Source: Epithemia pelagica (Eukaryota; Bacillariophyta; Bacillariophyceae; Surirellales; Surirellaceae). From it: a stretch of 64,000 bases of DNA. A model generated the notes under the pieces. That model ran no database searches, was not told where the DNA came from, and saw only the letters and a program-made list of their open reading frames with translations. Where the stretch lies: NCBI GenBank assembly GCA_946965045.2, contig OX337241.1, positions 2,909,744-2,973,743 on the forward strand, read 5' to 3'. Positions 11,003 to 22,638 of this stretch are shown one piece after another (the stretch's first letter is position 1; the number at the start of each line of letters is the position of its first letter). The translations under genes and the position numbers were made by a program.

Positions 11003-12624
11003 TGTGGATCTTGTTGGTAAAAAAGAAAGGATGGAAACCGACAACAACAACGACAAGACAGATTTCTATGGCATGGTTTCCCTGGCAACACCGTTGCAAT
11101 GCTATGAAATACGGCTTTCCAAAAGAAACAACAAAACGAGTCAGCCCACCAGAGAACGATTCAACCTCGAGGACATTGTGTGGTCCTGGATCCTGGAACA
11201 GAAAAACAACACCTCAGAGACCATCACTGCTCCACCAAACGGTCATTGGAGCTCCGACGACGACGACGACAAGCCACAACCGACACTCCATCTCGAATCG
11301 TCCATTATAGGGGGAGAATGGTTGTGCGAGAGCTCTTTGTTTTTGTTCCGTTGTTGGTTGGCAACGACCCCATTTTTGTCCAACCACTCCATTGGTGAGA
11401 GCGCCTCGAGACAGTGAGTCGACATGCGCGCGACCGCGCGTGCATCACCTGTGAGATGCGTGACGTCCGTACGTCGGACGACTACCCTGTGTCAGAACGA
11501 CTGATCCCTCTATATAGTTTGACATTCGACAATCCCTGTGGTCGACTGGTGAGTGTTATTCCATGATGATACTATTGATACGTCCGTCCTGTGGAGCCAC
11601 AGTATATTTGGACGAGAGAGATTCCAACTTGCAATAGTCCACAAGTGCAGATAGATAGATAGATAGATAGTGACTACTGCGATTCGACCATAATAGATCA
11701 AAGAAGCATCGTGATGATTGTGTGTGTCTTTCACCTCAAGTAGGTAGATGAAGAAGGTTGGAACCACGCGAACACCGACATACTCCTGCTCCTTCAGTGG
11801 AATCGTGTGGGGGGGTTCTGTTTTCTGTTCCGCCCCGGCGCAGATTCCTTTGAGAACGCTCCCGCGGGTATGGATTTTTCGAACATAGTGTGAAATTAGG
11901 ACCCTAACAAAATCGCGCTGGGAGGTATTCGAGCGCCGATCGTCACACGCACACACACCACACGCGCGTGTGTTTGCGCTCCAACAAAAGGCCGAGAATT
12001 TAAAAAAATTGCTCCCAACAACCCGAAGACGACAACAACAACAACAACGCGACAACGACGACACTATATACCAAACGCACTGCCGTGGTTTGGTCCAGTC
12101 GTCTCCCTCGATTCGTAGTATTTGTGTGGTCTCATCTCTCTCGTTCTGTTGGTTGTCGTGGTTGTGGCTCGGTACGTTGTTGTGAAAGAATGCAGCCAAA
12201 AGTCTCTATTTTGTGTTCGGTTTGTCTCATGTTTGGAATGGTGGATGGTCCTTTGTGGTTCATTTCGGTTGGTCATTTGTTCGACATTTTGCCGCATGGA
12301 TCGCTCCAGTCTCTCCGCCAAGAACAAGCGAACGAACGATTTTTTCAACGTTTGCAGTCTCTCTCTCTCTCTTTGACAAGTTGCGCGTTTGTGGTTGCCT
12401 AGACACAGACCTATGGTGCCGTTACCCAATTGTTGTTACTCTTCTTCTTGTGCTGGTAAACGTTTTGGTGGTTGTTGTCCATTGAAAGGGTGACGTGTTC
12501 CACATTCGATTGAATTAGCAAAACACGTTGGGGATCCAAACCCTTCGTTGTGTGGATTCAGTGAGTGGACCGTACTAAGTAGGTAGTTCCCCTTTTTGGA
12601 AACACTTCCGCCACCATTAGCACC
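11003..12624. other. Divergent intergenic region (promoters of the subtilase and SMG7-like genes)
   Basis: The flanking genes point away from each other, so this 1.6 kb must carry both promoters. It contains a tetranucleotide repeat (AGAT, five to six units) near 11649-11670, a GCGC-rich stretch near 11420-11470 and a CT run near 12356-12373. The ORFs inside are not supported by domains or starts. Confidence 0.5.
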
Positions 12625-15546
12625 ATGGAATCACGTCAAGCTCGTGCTTTGGATTTGGAACGCCAATTGCAACGTGCCCAACAACAGTCCAAACAACACC
12701 AGAATGACCAGGCCGTCAATCGCTTGCGCGTGCCGCTGTGTGAAGTCTTGGCCGACATGATTCTCACCCATCCGGCTCAAGCCCTCGATTACGATGTCGA
12801 CAATCGCTTGTGGAAACACTGTTTTTACAGTCGCATTGTCCCCCAACGACAAGGCATTGCCAAGGCCCACAAGAAATTGCAGCAACAGCAACAATCGTCG
12901 TCGTCTTCTGTGCAACTTTATCAACAGCAACAACAAACGGTCCAACACTTGGAACAAGCCTTGCATCAATTCTTGGCCGAAGCCGTCACCCTGTATCGCT
13001 ATTTGGTCAATCATTTGCAAGCCAAATTGCTGGGACAATCGGCCACCTTTTCGCAGTCACAAGCATCGTCGGCTTCGTCGTCGCAAACCCTGTCGCAATC
13101 GCAAGACGACGACGACGAGCCTTCACCCAATGACCAACAAGAACAAGAAGAATTGACGCCCCTCTCTCCCACTACGTGTACCGACGGCTTGGTGGAATGG
13201 ATTCATCAATTGCACATTCGATTGGGTGATTTGTTTCGCTACAGTCTTCAATTGTCCCAGGCTCAACACGCCTACGAAACGGCCACCACCTTGGGACCCG
13301 GTCACGGACATGCTTGGAATCAATTGGCGGTCGTCTCACAAGTGAATACGACGAATACGAATACCAACACGACGGCAAATACTACGACGACCAAGGGTCA
13401 CCCCACGACGGCCACGCAACATTCGTCGGCCAGTGCCTTGTATTGGTATGCCCGAGCCCTCTTGGCCCAAACCGTGCCCTTTGCCACGGCACGGTCCAAT
13501 CTCACGCGATTGTTTCAAGACAATCAAGAATGGCTTCAACAGCATGGTGCCACAGCGACGACAAGCACAACCACGACATGGAGTCAACGAAGCGCTCCTC
13601 CTTCCAATAACAGTAACAACAAACAAGTCATGACGACTCGCTTATTCTTGGCCGAGTTTGTTGATTTGCATCGCTTGTTTTTTGTCGCCAAGGAATCCAC
13701 GACGCTTTACAAAACCATGGAACGGGTCTTACAAGATCGATTGGCCCGCTTGCTCCAAGTCTCGGCCTTTGGCGATGCCCTCTTGTGCAAACTCATTTGC
13801 ATTCAAGCCTTTTCGGAACACATTGTGAGTTCCACCACTGCCACGAGCAGCAGTCCAACGACCACACCGGCCAAAGCCACCATTCAACCGCACCGTAAGA
13901 GTTTGACCGTCTTTGGTTGGGCGGCTCGAACTGCCACCTTTCAATTTGCCACTCAAATGGCCGACAAGGTCTTGGCCACGGCCTTGCAAAAACAGAAGCA
14001 GCAATCGTCCAAACCGTCGGTGCGATTGTTGTTGCCACTCGTGTTGGTGACCGATCATGTCGTGGCGTCGCCCCTGGGTTCCAGTCGTGGCAGTAACAAG
14101 AACAGTAGTAGCAGCAAGGCCCAACAACGACACGATCAAGCGGCGGTGGACTTTTGGATGCGCATGGTACAAGTCTGGAATCATGTCTCCCAACACTTGG
14201 CCCACAATCATGACGTGGAGGAAGAACAAGCCGCCACGCCCAAGGAATATGACCAATGGATTGGCTTTGCTCCCTTTGCCGCCTTTCTTCCTCTGGAACA
14301 CGAATCGGGTTTTGTCTCCAAGGACAAGGCGATTCAATTCTTGACGACGACGACGACGACGAACAAGCCAGCCTCCAAGAGTCTGTCGTCGCAACCAACG
14401 ACCAACCCTCACGCGTGTTTGATTCGTCGCATGTTAACCGTGGCCCAACGGGTGGCCCAGACGAATCCGCACATTACCTGTACGTGGAGGACCGAGGAGG
14501 ATGCGGGAATGGGTAGTCGAGGACCGCATTGGATGTGGGAGTGGCATGACGAACCGCCCACATCGCAATCGCCCGACAGGGAGCCCGAACAGGACCAAAT
14601 GGCCATGATGATCATGGAGGAGGAGGAGAATGACAATCCTGGGGCGGTTCCCAGTCCACCCACGACACTGGACGTGCTGGTCGCACCCTCGACCAAACCG
14701 CCACCGCCACAACGACAGCCACCAGCACCCGACGAACCCGTCTTGGTCTATCAAGCCGCACGTGACGAAGGAAGTCCGGCACTCTTGGTTCCAGGGGCTC
14801 TTTTGGCGACCACCACGACGACCACAACAATCGCCGCACAAACGGTATCTGCCACCAAACCCTCGAGTCGTAGTGATGCAACTCGAACACTGCCCGAAGA
14901 TCCCATGATGGTGGAAATGGATCACATTTTGACGGTGCGTGACGATTCCGAAGCGCACGACGATCAAGATATTGTACCAGCAGTCGCACCGGCGGCCAGC
15001 ACTGTGGCTCCATCCCATCAGCAAAGTACCCCCACTCCACCCACCTTGCCACCTCCCGGCTTTGGTCCTCCCCCTGGATTTGCTGGAGGAGCAGCAGCGG
15101 CTCCAACCTCTGTCACCACGACGACAACTGGACTACCATCCAACCCTTTTCCAGCCGCAAATCCTGGATGGATGTGGAACAATGGAGCTTTGGCGCAACC
15201 ACCACCACAACAGTCTATTGCAGCCCAGCATTCCATGACGACCGTAGGACAAGTCATGGGTACGGTCCCCTTGCCACCTACTCACAATCCATTTGCCGTG
15301 GGACCAACAATGACGACCACAACCACGACGGGAATGCCGTGGAATACAGGTCCCCCGACGGCCGTTGGTGGTCCCCTGTGGGTCCAACCCACCATGGGAA
15401 CTGCAGATGGAACGTCGTCGTCCTCCCCCTCCTTGCTGGATTCCGGACTGTTGCAATCCTTGTGGATGGACGAGGCATCGTCGTCATCCTCGGCCAGAGT
15501 GCCTCCCAAAACCACGACAACACAAAATCCCTTTGCCTTGTCGTAG
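12625..15546 (+). CDS. SMG7/EST1-like protein (nonsense-mediated decay or telomere-associated TPR protein)
   Basis: Predicted 973 residues from the ATG in context GCACCATGG. The N-terminal half matches the EST1/SMG5-SMG7 layout: a helix with LWKHCFYSRIVPQRQ near residues 61-76, an interrupted helix FLAEAVTLYRYLVNHLQAKLL, then the tetratricopeptide-like core HIRLGDLFRYSLQLSQAQHA, GHGHAWNQLAVV, ALYWYARALL and PFATARSNLTRLF. In this family the region forms a 14-3-3-like fold that binds phosphorylated UPF1. The middle is mostly helical with Gln, Ser and Thr inserts. The C-terminal 300 residues are disordered and Pro-rich with LPPPGFGPPPGFAGG, similar in style to SMG7 tails. No PIN nuclease domain is present, which favours SMG7 over SMG6. 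Poly-Gln, poly-Ser and poly-Thr runs interrupt the domain. No intron. Confidence 0.78.
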   Translation: MESRQARALDLERQLQRAQQQSKQHQNDQAVNRLRVPLCEVLADMILTHPAQALDYDVDNRLWKHCFYSRIVPQRQGIAKAHKKLQQQQQSSSSSVQLYQQQQQTVQHLEQALHQFLAEAVTLYRYLVNHLQAKLLGQSATFSQSQASSASSSQTLSQSQDDDDEPSPNDQQEQEELTPLSPTTCTDGLVEWIHQLHIRLGDLFRYSLQLSQAQHAYETATTLGPGHGHAWNQLAVVSQVNTTNTNTNTTANTTTTKGHPTTATQHSSASALYWYARALLAQTVPFATARSNLTRLFQDNQEWLQQHGATATTSTTTTWSQRSAPPSNNSNNKQVMTTRLFLAEFVDLHRLFFVAKESTTLYKTMERVLQDRLARLLQVSAFGDALLCKLICIQAFSEHIVSSTTATSSSPTTTPAKATIQPHRKSLTVFGWAARTATFQFATQMADKVLATALQKQKQQSSKPSVRLLLPLVLVTDHVVASPLGSSRGSNKNSSSSKAQQRHDQAAVDFWMRMVQVWNHVSQHLAHNHDVEEEQAATPKEYDQWIGFAPFAAFLPLEHESGFVSKDKAIQFLTTTTTTNKPASKSLSSQPTTNPHACLIRRMLTVAQRVAQTNPHITCTWRTEEDAGMGSRGPHWMWEWHDEPPTSQSPDREPEQDQMAMMIMEEEENDNPGAVPSPPTTLDVLVAPSTKPPPPQRQPPAPDEPVLVYQAARDEGSPALLVPGALLATTTTTTTIAAQTVSATKPSSRSDATRTLPEDPMMVEMDHILTVRDDSEAHDDQDIVPAVAPAASTVAPSHQQSTPTPPTLPPPGFGPPPGFAGGAAAAPTSVTTTTTGLPSNPFPAANPGWMWNNGALAQPPPQQSIAAQHSMTTVGQVMGTVPLPPTHNPFAVGPTMTTTTTTGMPWNTGPPTAVGGPLWVQPTMGTADGTSSSSPSLLDSGLLQSLWMDEASSSSSARVPPKTTTTQNPFALS

Positions 15547-15961
15547 AACCAAGGCGAAACAAACAGTCTCCCGGAGTAATGGTGTGTGTTTCCCTGTTGT
15601 TCGGAACCAAATTTGGAACCACTCTAGTGTCGTCGCGAGAGATGAATGAATCGAAGGACTACCCTGCATTACCATCACTACAAGGACCAGACGTGACCAA
15701 CGATATGGACGTGGCAGAGTGATGCCGCCCTCCTATTCTCAACCACAACAACGGCACTGTCCTCTTTTCTAGAAAACGAATATGACCTACACACCCTTCC
15801 ATCAAACGTTAAGCCATGAGGGTCGCAGTGGAAAGGATCGGGTAGGTTAAATAGAGCCAAGCATTGCCCAACAAACAACATCGTGCTAGCCTATATCTAG
15901 ATAAAATCGTCTCCTCCAAGCTATCGGAAGAATCGTCTATCGTCTCATCTCTATAGAGCTA
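15547..15961. other. Intergenic region downstream of the SMG7-like gene
   Basis: This is the 3' flank of the SMG7-like gene up to the TA target site of the inverted-repeat element. No gene seen. Confidence 0.4.
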
Positions 15962-16681
15962 CTCCCTCCGGCCTTTTTTTATCGCACGAAGTTGAGAAAA
16001 ATGACATAACGTCTCGAGCGTCAGCCCGTTCGCGCTAAAAATTATATAGATCGAAAGCTTATTACAAGACTCAAATTTCCATGTATAATTTATATGTTCC
16101 ATCTCACAATTCTGAAGAGCTACATGGAACTAAAAGAGGCTAAAAACGCAATCCAAACTTTGGCGTACCGGTTCTGGCCCCCCAGGCGCACCCAAGGGAT
16201 GGCACCCTCCAGCCAGGCCCGCGAGGGGGTAAAGTACATAGACTTGCCGGCTAATGACTGTGGACGTTCTATAGACATTCATCTATCCTTCCCCATCTGA
16301 ATGGCACCTTGCCAGAGGTGTTTTGTCTTTCGTCGCCAAAATTTTTGGAGTTCATCGATCCATCATAAGTAGGCTATGAGAGTGCGCAGAGCAACTCGCA
16401 CGCGGTGGACTTAATTAACTCCCCCGAAATTTCATCCAACGCACGCGCGCGTGGTCGATTCCTATGTGTTCTTCGACTGTTGTTACAGAAGCGGTTAAAA
16501 GTGTCACGCGATAGAAGGATAGTTAAGTTGTGGCGCGTGTCACATTGAATGTTCATCTCTAAAATTCGACTCCGAATGAGCCGGCCATCCTCCTGTAGAA
16601 ATGTACCAGGTCCTTCGACGGGTATTTATGCGACTGATTTTTCGAAAAATAGATCGTGCGATAAAAAAAGGCCGGAGGGAG
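15962..16681. mobile_element. Non-autonomous TIR element (Stowaway/Tc1-mariner-like MITE)
   Basis: The left end begins CTCCCTCCGGCC, then seven T and ATCGCACGA. The right end is the exact reverse complement of these 28 bases. TA dinucleotides at 15960-15961 and 16682-16683 flank the element as a target-site duplication. The CTCCCTCC terminus and TA target site match the plant Stowaway / Tc1-mariner pattern. The 720-bp interior has no transposase-sized ORF, so the element is non-autonomous. It lies between the SMG7-like and copine genes, a few hundred bases upstream of the copine start. Confidence 0.85.
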
Positions 16682-17011
16682 TAGGATTTACAATATCTGC
16701 GACCGGTATAGAACATCTGTCGTGCATCCGTTCGATCGGAGTACTCTCTGGGGGACCATGAAACGGGACTGGTGAGTATGCGTCATTCGCGTTCGCGTCA
16801 TGGGTGGTGGGGGAGCAAACTCCACTCGCGCAGTCTGAGTCGTGGGTCTCGCTGGTGGACGTCGTCTGGTCGTCTCATAAAAACAACCTCCCACCAACAG
16901 AAGACTTCGCTTTTTTTTTTCTCGCTCGCTTTTGTTCCCTTTTCACAGTCGCAACACACCACCAGAAACAACACAGCAAGACCAACCACATCCACATCTC
17001 GATTGTCTCGA

Positions 17012-19509
17012 ATGATCAACAACAACACTACTACCCAAACCAACAATACAAAGAAGAAGAGCCGGGTCCGCATTGAATTGTATGCCAGCAATTTGAAAAA
17101 TGTGGCCGGTGCCTTCAAGGGGACAAGCGACCCCTATGCCGTCGTGACACGGTTGCCCACTCGACCCACGGAAGCTCCGACCGTGATTGGCAAAACTGAA
17201 GTGTACGTACAACAGTGAAATGAATGTGCGCAAGAGCAAAACACTACATGGTGTGCAACCATGGGCGTTCTCTCTCTCTCTCTGACACACATTTCTTTGG
17301 TTGGTTGTTTGATCTTCTTGTTCTTATTTTGTTGTGGTTCTTCATGTTTTGATTTTATGAATGATGTTACAGCATTAAAAATTCGCTGAGTCCCCGCTGG
17401 ACGACCATGCTGGAATTGGATTATGAAATTGGCGAATTGACTCGCATCAATGTCGGCATTTACGATGAAATTCGCAAGGCCAAGGTGAACAAACCCATGG
17501 GCAGTTGCTTGTTTGAAGTCGGCGAAGTCTTGGGCAGTCGCGGCAACCTCAAGGCCAAAAAGCTCCGCCAAGGCGGTGGAACCGTCTTTTGTCGCATTAC
17601 AGCGGCACCTCCGGCGGCCGACGCCGGTCGATTGCAATTGCAATTGCGCGGCAGTCATTTGAAAAACGTCGATGGACTCTTTTCCAAAAGTGATCCCTTT
17701 GTCGAAATATCGGCTCAAGTCAATGTGCCCAGTGGCTTGACGTGGCAACCCATTTATCGATCCAAACCCATCATGAATGATTTGAATCCCATTTGGCCAC
17801 CCTTGGAACTCGATTTGAATCGATGCACCACCAACAACAATGACAATAACAACAATAGTACTCCAGTGGATCCCACAACCCTGCCCTTGTTGGTCCAAGT
17901 CTACGATTGGGAAAAATCGGGCAAACACAAGACGCTGGGGCAATGTGAAACAACTGTGCAAGCCTTGCTCGACGCCCAGACACCGGGGGGTTCGGCCAGC
18001 AATCCCAAATCCGTCGATACCAGCAAGGCCTTGGAATTGCGCAATCCACGCAGCAAACAAAAAAATAAAGTCTTGGGCAAACTTGTCGTGTGCCGTGCCG
18101 TCCTCGAAGGAGGACACGAACCAGCGGCACCAGCTACTACGACGACCGCCATACCCATGGCGGTACCAACAAATACCACCAGCAGCACGCCACCCACCTT
18201 TGTCGATTACTTGACGGGCGGATGTGAATTGGAATTGAGCATTGCCATTGATTTTACCGGTTCCAATGGCGATCCCCGTCGACCCGGCACGTTGCATTAC
18301 ATTTCGCATCATTCCAATGACTTGAATGATTATGAAAAGGCCTTTTTGGGCGTTGGGTCCATTGTCGCTCGGTACGATTCCGATCAACGCTTTCCCATTT
18401 ATGGCTTTGGCGCCAAATTTCACGGTCGCATCAATCATTGTTTCCAAGTGGGATCGCAACCCGAAGTGGCGGGCCTGGGACAAGCCTTGCAAGCCTATCG
18501 CAATGTGTTTTCCTCCGGCTTGACCATGAGTGGACCGACCGTCTTTGCCGAAGTCATTGACCTGGCCGCCGCCCGAGCTCGATCGGCCCTCGAGGACGCT
18601 CAACGCGTGGGCAAGCAAACGTATAGTATCTTGCTCATTTTGACCGATGGTGCCGTGTCCGATATTGCCCTGACGCAACGCGCCTTGTTGCAAGCGAGCA
18701 ATGCGCCCTTGTCCATTGTCATTGTCGGCGTTGGACAGGCCAATTTTGACAAGATGCAATTTTTGGACGATGTGGCCGATCGCAATCCGGAACAACGCGA
18801 TATTTGTCAATTTGTCGAATTTCAAAAATATGCAAACGACAAGAGTGCCTTGACGCGCGAAACTTTGGCGGAAATTCCCAGTCAAGTGGTTGACTATTTT
18901 TACAATTTGCGGGGCATATCACCCTTGCCCCCCGTTCATGGAAGTCAAGTCAGTTTGTTGGTGGCGGACGACTATAATGAAGAAGAAGATATTGATTTGA
19001 CCATTGCGTACAATTCCGAAGATGAAATTGTCCTGGATGGATCCTTGTCGGCCTTGCCCACCTATGACGATACCCAATATCCCACGGCATCCGTTTATTT
19101 AATGCCACCGGTACCGGTACCCGTTGCCGCCTCGGCCACGGCGCCACCCATGACGGCCGATCCACCGGGATCCGTGCCACCACAGCCACCACAAATTCAC
19201 ACCAATGCCTATGCCACGGCGGTTCCAGTCATGCCACCACCGGTACAACCCTCCTACCTGACAGCGTCGTCGTCCTATTTGTCCAGTACGGTACCAGCAG
19301 CAACCGTAGACTACCATTCGTCCTCCGTTTCCCGCGTTCCACCAGCAACAGCAGCCGCCGCAAAACCCAAGGTCTTTCATGTGCAAGTTCCTCCGGGTGT
19401 CACGGCGGGTCAGCAATTGGAAATTCAACATCCGCACTCCCGACAGCACCTGATTGTGACGGTACCACCGGGTGTGACGGCCGGAGGCAAATTTGCCGTA
19501 CCCTATTGA
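17012..19509 (+). CDS. Copine (C2-C2-vWA membrane-binding protein), one intron
   Basis: Two exons: 17012-17202 and 17373-19509. The intron at 17203-17372 (GTACGT donor, ACAG acceptor) joins GKTEV to IKNSLSPRW, the conserved C2A sequence; the protein is 775 residues. The upstream frame is open to 16772, but the ATG at 17012 fits the family start. C2A spans about residues 14-135 with SDPYAVV, and C2B begins near 148 (KNVDGLFSKSDPFVEI); the Asp residues of both loops suggest calcium-dependent phospholipid binding. The copine von Willebrand A domain (about 350-572) has the metal site DFTGSNGDPRRP, followed by YDSDQRFPIYGFGAKF and SILLILTDGAVSD. The tail is Pro/Ala-rich and ends in two copies of VPPGVTAG. 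Copines act in membrane trafficking and signalling; the partner is unknown. A CT repeat lies inside the intron. Confidence 0.92.
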
Positions 19510-20159
19510 CGAACCAAACAACGAACAACTACTTTTACTTCTCTCCGAGTCGTGGAGAGAATGGTCGGCACGCACACACACACACAAGGGAGGGGGCAGA
19601 GAACCAGCATGGCGTCCACACCGACATTCACCACCACAGTGTGGGAACAACCGCCACACCACACCATGGGAAAATAGGGCCACGTATCAATAGTATAGAA
19701 CAAGAGTTTCAAGTATAATCCACCAGTTTTGGAACCGAACCACGGCGTCCACACCAACCACCATCACCACAAGAGTGTGAAAAAGACTGTGTGTGGCAAG
19801 AACTGCCACAGCAGAATACCACCCATTCCGAGTGTTGGAATGGCCGCCCGACCCGGACACCAATTCTAGAGTAGCAGACTTGTAGAAAGCATACTAGTGT
19901 TATGGTTGGCATTCTCGGACAGCTATATTAGATCGAGCAAAGGAGGGTTTGTCTCATACTGTGGGGCTGTGTTGTGGTCCGACGCACCACTTGCATTCTT
20001 CCAGAACACTATGCGTTTCTCCTTTGGATCTGCATGCTGCAGGGAGGAAGGATACCAGACATGTAAACTAATACAGTCACCGATTCTCGGACAACACCAT
20101 GGTCGATAGCAGGACTACTGTCAATTTATCTCTTCTCTTTCTCGCTTCTTGGAAACTCT
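19510..20159. other. Intergenic region with a dispersed repeat
   Basis: No gene seen. The stretch at about 19830-20010 resembles 26150-26340, downstream of the intact subtilase (shared words include GAATGGCC.CCCGA, GGTTTGTCTCA and TCCGACGCACCAC or TCCGACACACCAC), so it is probably a dispersed repeat. Confidence 0.4.
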
Positions 20160-21640
20160 TGTCTGGCCATGCGGGGCTCAAGGACGAGTCCTCTTGGTCG
20201 ACCACACGACGCTCAGTTTGGTGCCCAGTAGCGCTACCGGCTCGAAACAAGAACAAGAACAACAACAACAACAGGATGAGTACTCGTGAAACAACCACCA
20301 AACAAATCTCCGCCACATGGGATACCAACTCTGGTTGAATCTCCCGCAGCTGGATCTTCTCCCCGAATCCTTTGATTCCTCTTCTTGGCGCGTGCAGGAA
20401 CCCCAACCACCACCACTAAAACGAGTTGAGTCTGTGCAACCTTTGGGCGCCACACATGGGGTACCCTGGCCACCAAACCAATTTTAGAACTTGAGAAACG
20501 GAGGAGGAACAACAATCACGCAACCAACGGCACTCGGCACTCCCCTAATGACCTGGTCTCGTTCTTCGTGGCGAGAACAATCACCACAAGCATCATGATC
20601 CTCCTCATTGACACATTCAACTCTTGCGCAGCTCGTCGTCGTTGGAATACACTTCTTTCATTCCTTGTCCAAACATGCCCGTATCGGTGGTACGCCCGTC
20701 GCAACTGTTCCACCGGCGCACCGGCGTATCAACCAATACGGCCATATATTGAACAAGGGATGAAGGAGGCGTATAGTCGTAGGACGACTCTTTGTTTGGT
20801 GCACGACGACGATTCCATTTCCTTTCCATCGCGGTCCCTGTGTATTCCCGTGTCGGCCGCATGCCTTGGTGAGGCTTGCTTTGTTGGGTCTCCAGAACGA
20901 GTATTCTTTGTCGACCACACGACTCTCAGTTTGGTGCCAAGGGAACCCCTCGGCTCGAAACAAGAACAACAACAGGATGAGTACGCGTAAAACAAACAAA
21001 AAACATTGCTCCTCAACATGATGATACCAACTTTGTTCGAATCTCCCCTTTGATCGTCCCTTTGTTTCCTCCTCTTGGCGCGTGCAGGAACCCCAACCAC
21101 CACCACACGAACGAGTTGAGTCGGTGAAACCTTTGGGCAACAACAAGGCGCCACACATGGGGTACCCTGGCCACCAAACCAATTTCAGAAATCTTGAGAA
21201 ACGGAGGAGGAACAACACTAATCACGCAACCAACGGCACTCACCTCATTCACCACAGGTCCACACGCAATCTCGAGATTCTCGCCAGAATGACCCGTCAT
21301 GGATTGGTTACCACCATGCTCAGTCCCTGGTCTCCTTCTTCGTGACGAGAAGGACCACCACAAGCATAACCGTCCTCATTGACACATTCAACCCTTGTGC
21401 AGCTTGTCGTCGTTGCAATATAATAGACACTTCTTTCATTCCGTTGGCGATACATGCCCGTATCTGTGGTACGCCCATCGCAACTGTTCCACAGGCGCAC
21501 GGGCGTACAAACACATACGGCAATGCATCGCCAAGGGGATGAAAGAGGCGTCTTGAAAGTATGCTCCCGAGACTGGTGCACGGCCATGATCGTTTTGTTC
21601 TATCGCGGTCCATGTGTATTCCCGTGTCGGTAGGATGTCT
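20160..21640. repeat. Imperfect tandem duplication, two units of about 700-775 bp
   Basis: Words of 20-40 bases recur in the same order about 690-775 bp apart: CTTGGCGCGTGCAGGAACCC at about 20384 and 21077, GCCACACATGGGGTACCCTG at about 20449 and 21151, CCTCATTGACACATTCAAC at about 20602 and 21373, and CGCAACTGTTCCAC at about 20699 and 21478. Small insertions and deletions make the spacing vary. The ORFs read here (both strands) are short and differ between copies, so neither unit looks protein-coding now. Confidence 0.75.
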
Positions 21641-22638
21641 TGGTGACGAGGCTTGCTCTGTTTACACAACACATGCTTGTTACTGGGTTACGAACACAGG
21701 ACGGATGTCCTTGACAAAAATGTGATGAGAAACACGTGGAGGAGGAACAACAACAACAACGACAACAACGAACCCGCACATCCAACGGCATTCACCACAA
21801 CCATCACACTCCACAATTCATCCAAAGCAACCACTTTTCTTTTTGCCCGGCCACGGACGGTCTGTGCACAGGCAAAAGGTGCATTGAGAGACGACGGGAT
21901 GATCATTCTCCTAGTAACGCGCAGCACTGACTTACTTTGTTTGATCATCCTTTTGTTTGACTTCTAGTTCCCCCAACTCCTGATTGTTCTTCGTTACTCG
22001 TTTGCCAGGAACCACAGATTGGCACCATTTTCGTCTAGTAGAGGCACACGTGTACCGAACGACACCAACCAGCAAATAGGACACAGCATAGTCTTCGTGT
22101 CATTGTCAGCGTTGTTTTTGTTGTTGTTTTCTTGGAGGAAAAAAGTGTGAGGGCCAAAGCCAACCACGGGAGCACCAAAGTGTGGGAGTTTTGTGTGATC
22201 AATGCCGCAAGAAAAGGGACGAAACCAAACGAACCCAGCGCTTAGTACCTCCCAGCGCGAATAATTGTTGTGGTTTGAGTTTCACGTACTGATAAATGGA
22301 AAACGTCCCCACTGGTGGAGCTAAAAGCTGGAGAATCTCTGCCCCGGCGGGACCACCCTTTGAATTTTGAATCTCAAACTCTCTACAACACGTAGTAGCC
22401 CTAGTGCCTCTAGCTAGTAGACAAATACAGAGGTCTACCTAGTGCCCGACGTTCTGTAGGGAGGCACATATTATGTTTCAGCCTCTCCCTTCCCTTGTTA
22501 CTTTACCCTAAATGTTGTCATTCGAACAATGTATGTATTAGAATTATAGAGTCTATTCTGTCTTGAACATGAATCATGAACTGGTAAAACATTGGTTGTC
22601 ACCATGTGGTTGGGAATTGTGTCCGCCGTTGTTGTAGG
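21641..22638. other. Intergenic region; 3' part matches the subtilase 3' flank
   Basis: No gene seen. Bases 22500-22590 are clearly related to 26390-26470 (ACAATGTATGTATTAGAATT, then ACATGAATCATGAACT), the sequence just downstream of the intact subtilase. This shows that the neighbouring pseudogene was copied together with its 3' flank. Confidence 0.5.

Noticed and set aside
17134-18885. 583-codon minus-strand ORF opposite copine
   Set aside because: Antisense shadow caused by codon bias; the plus strand has unmistakable C2 and vWA domains.
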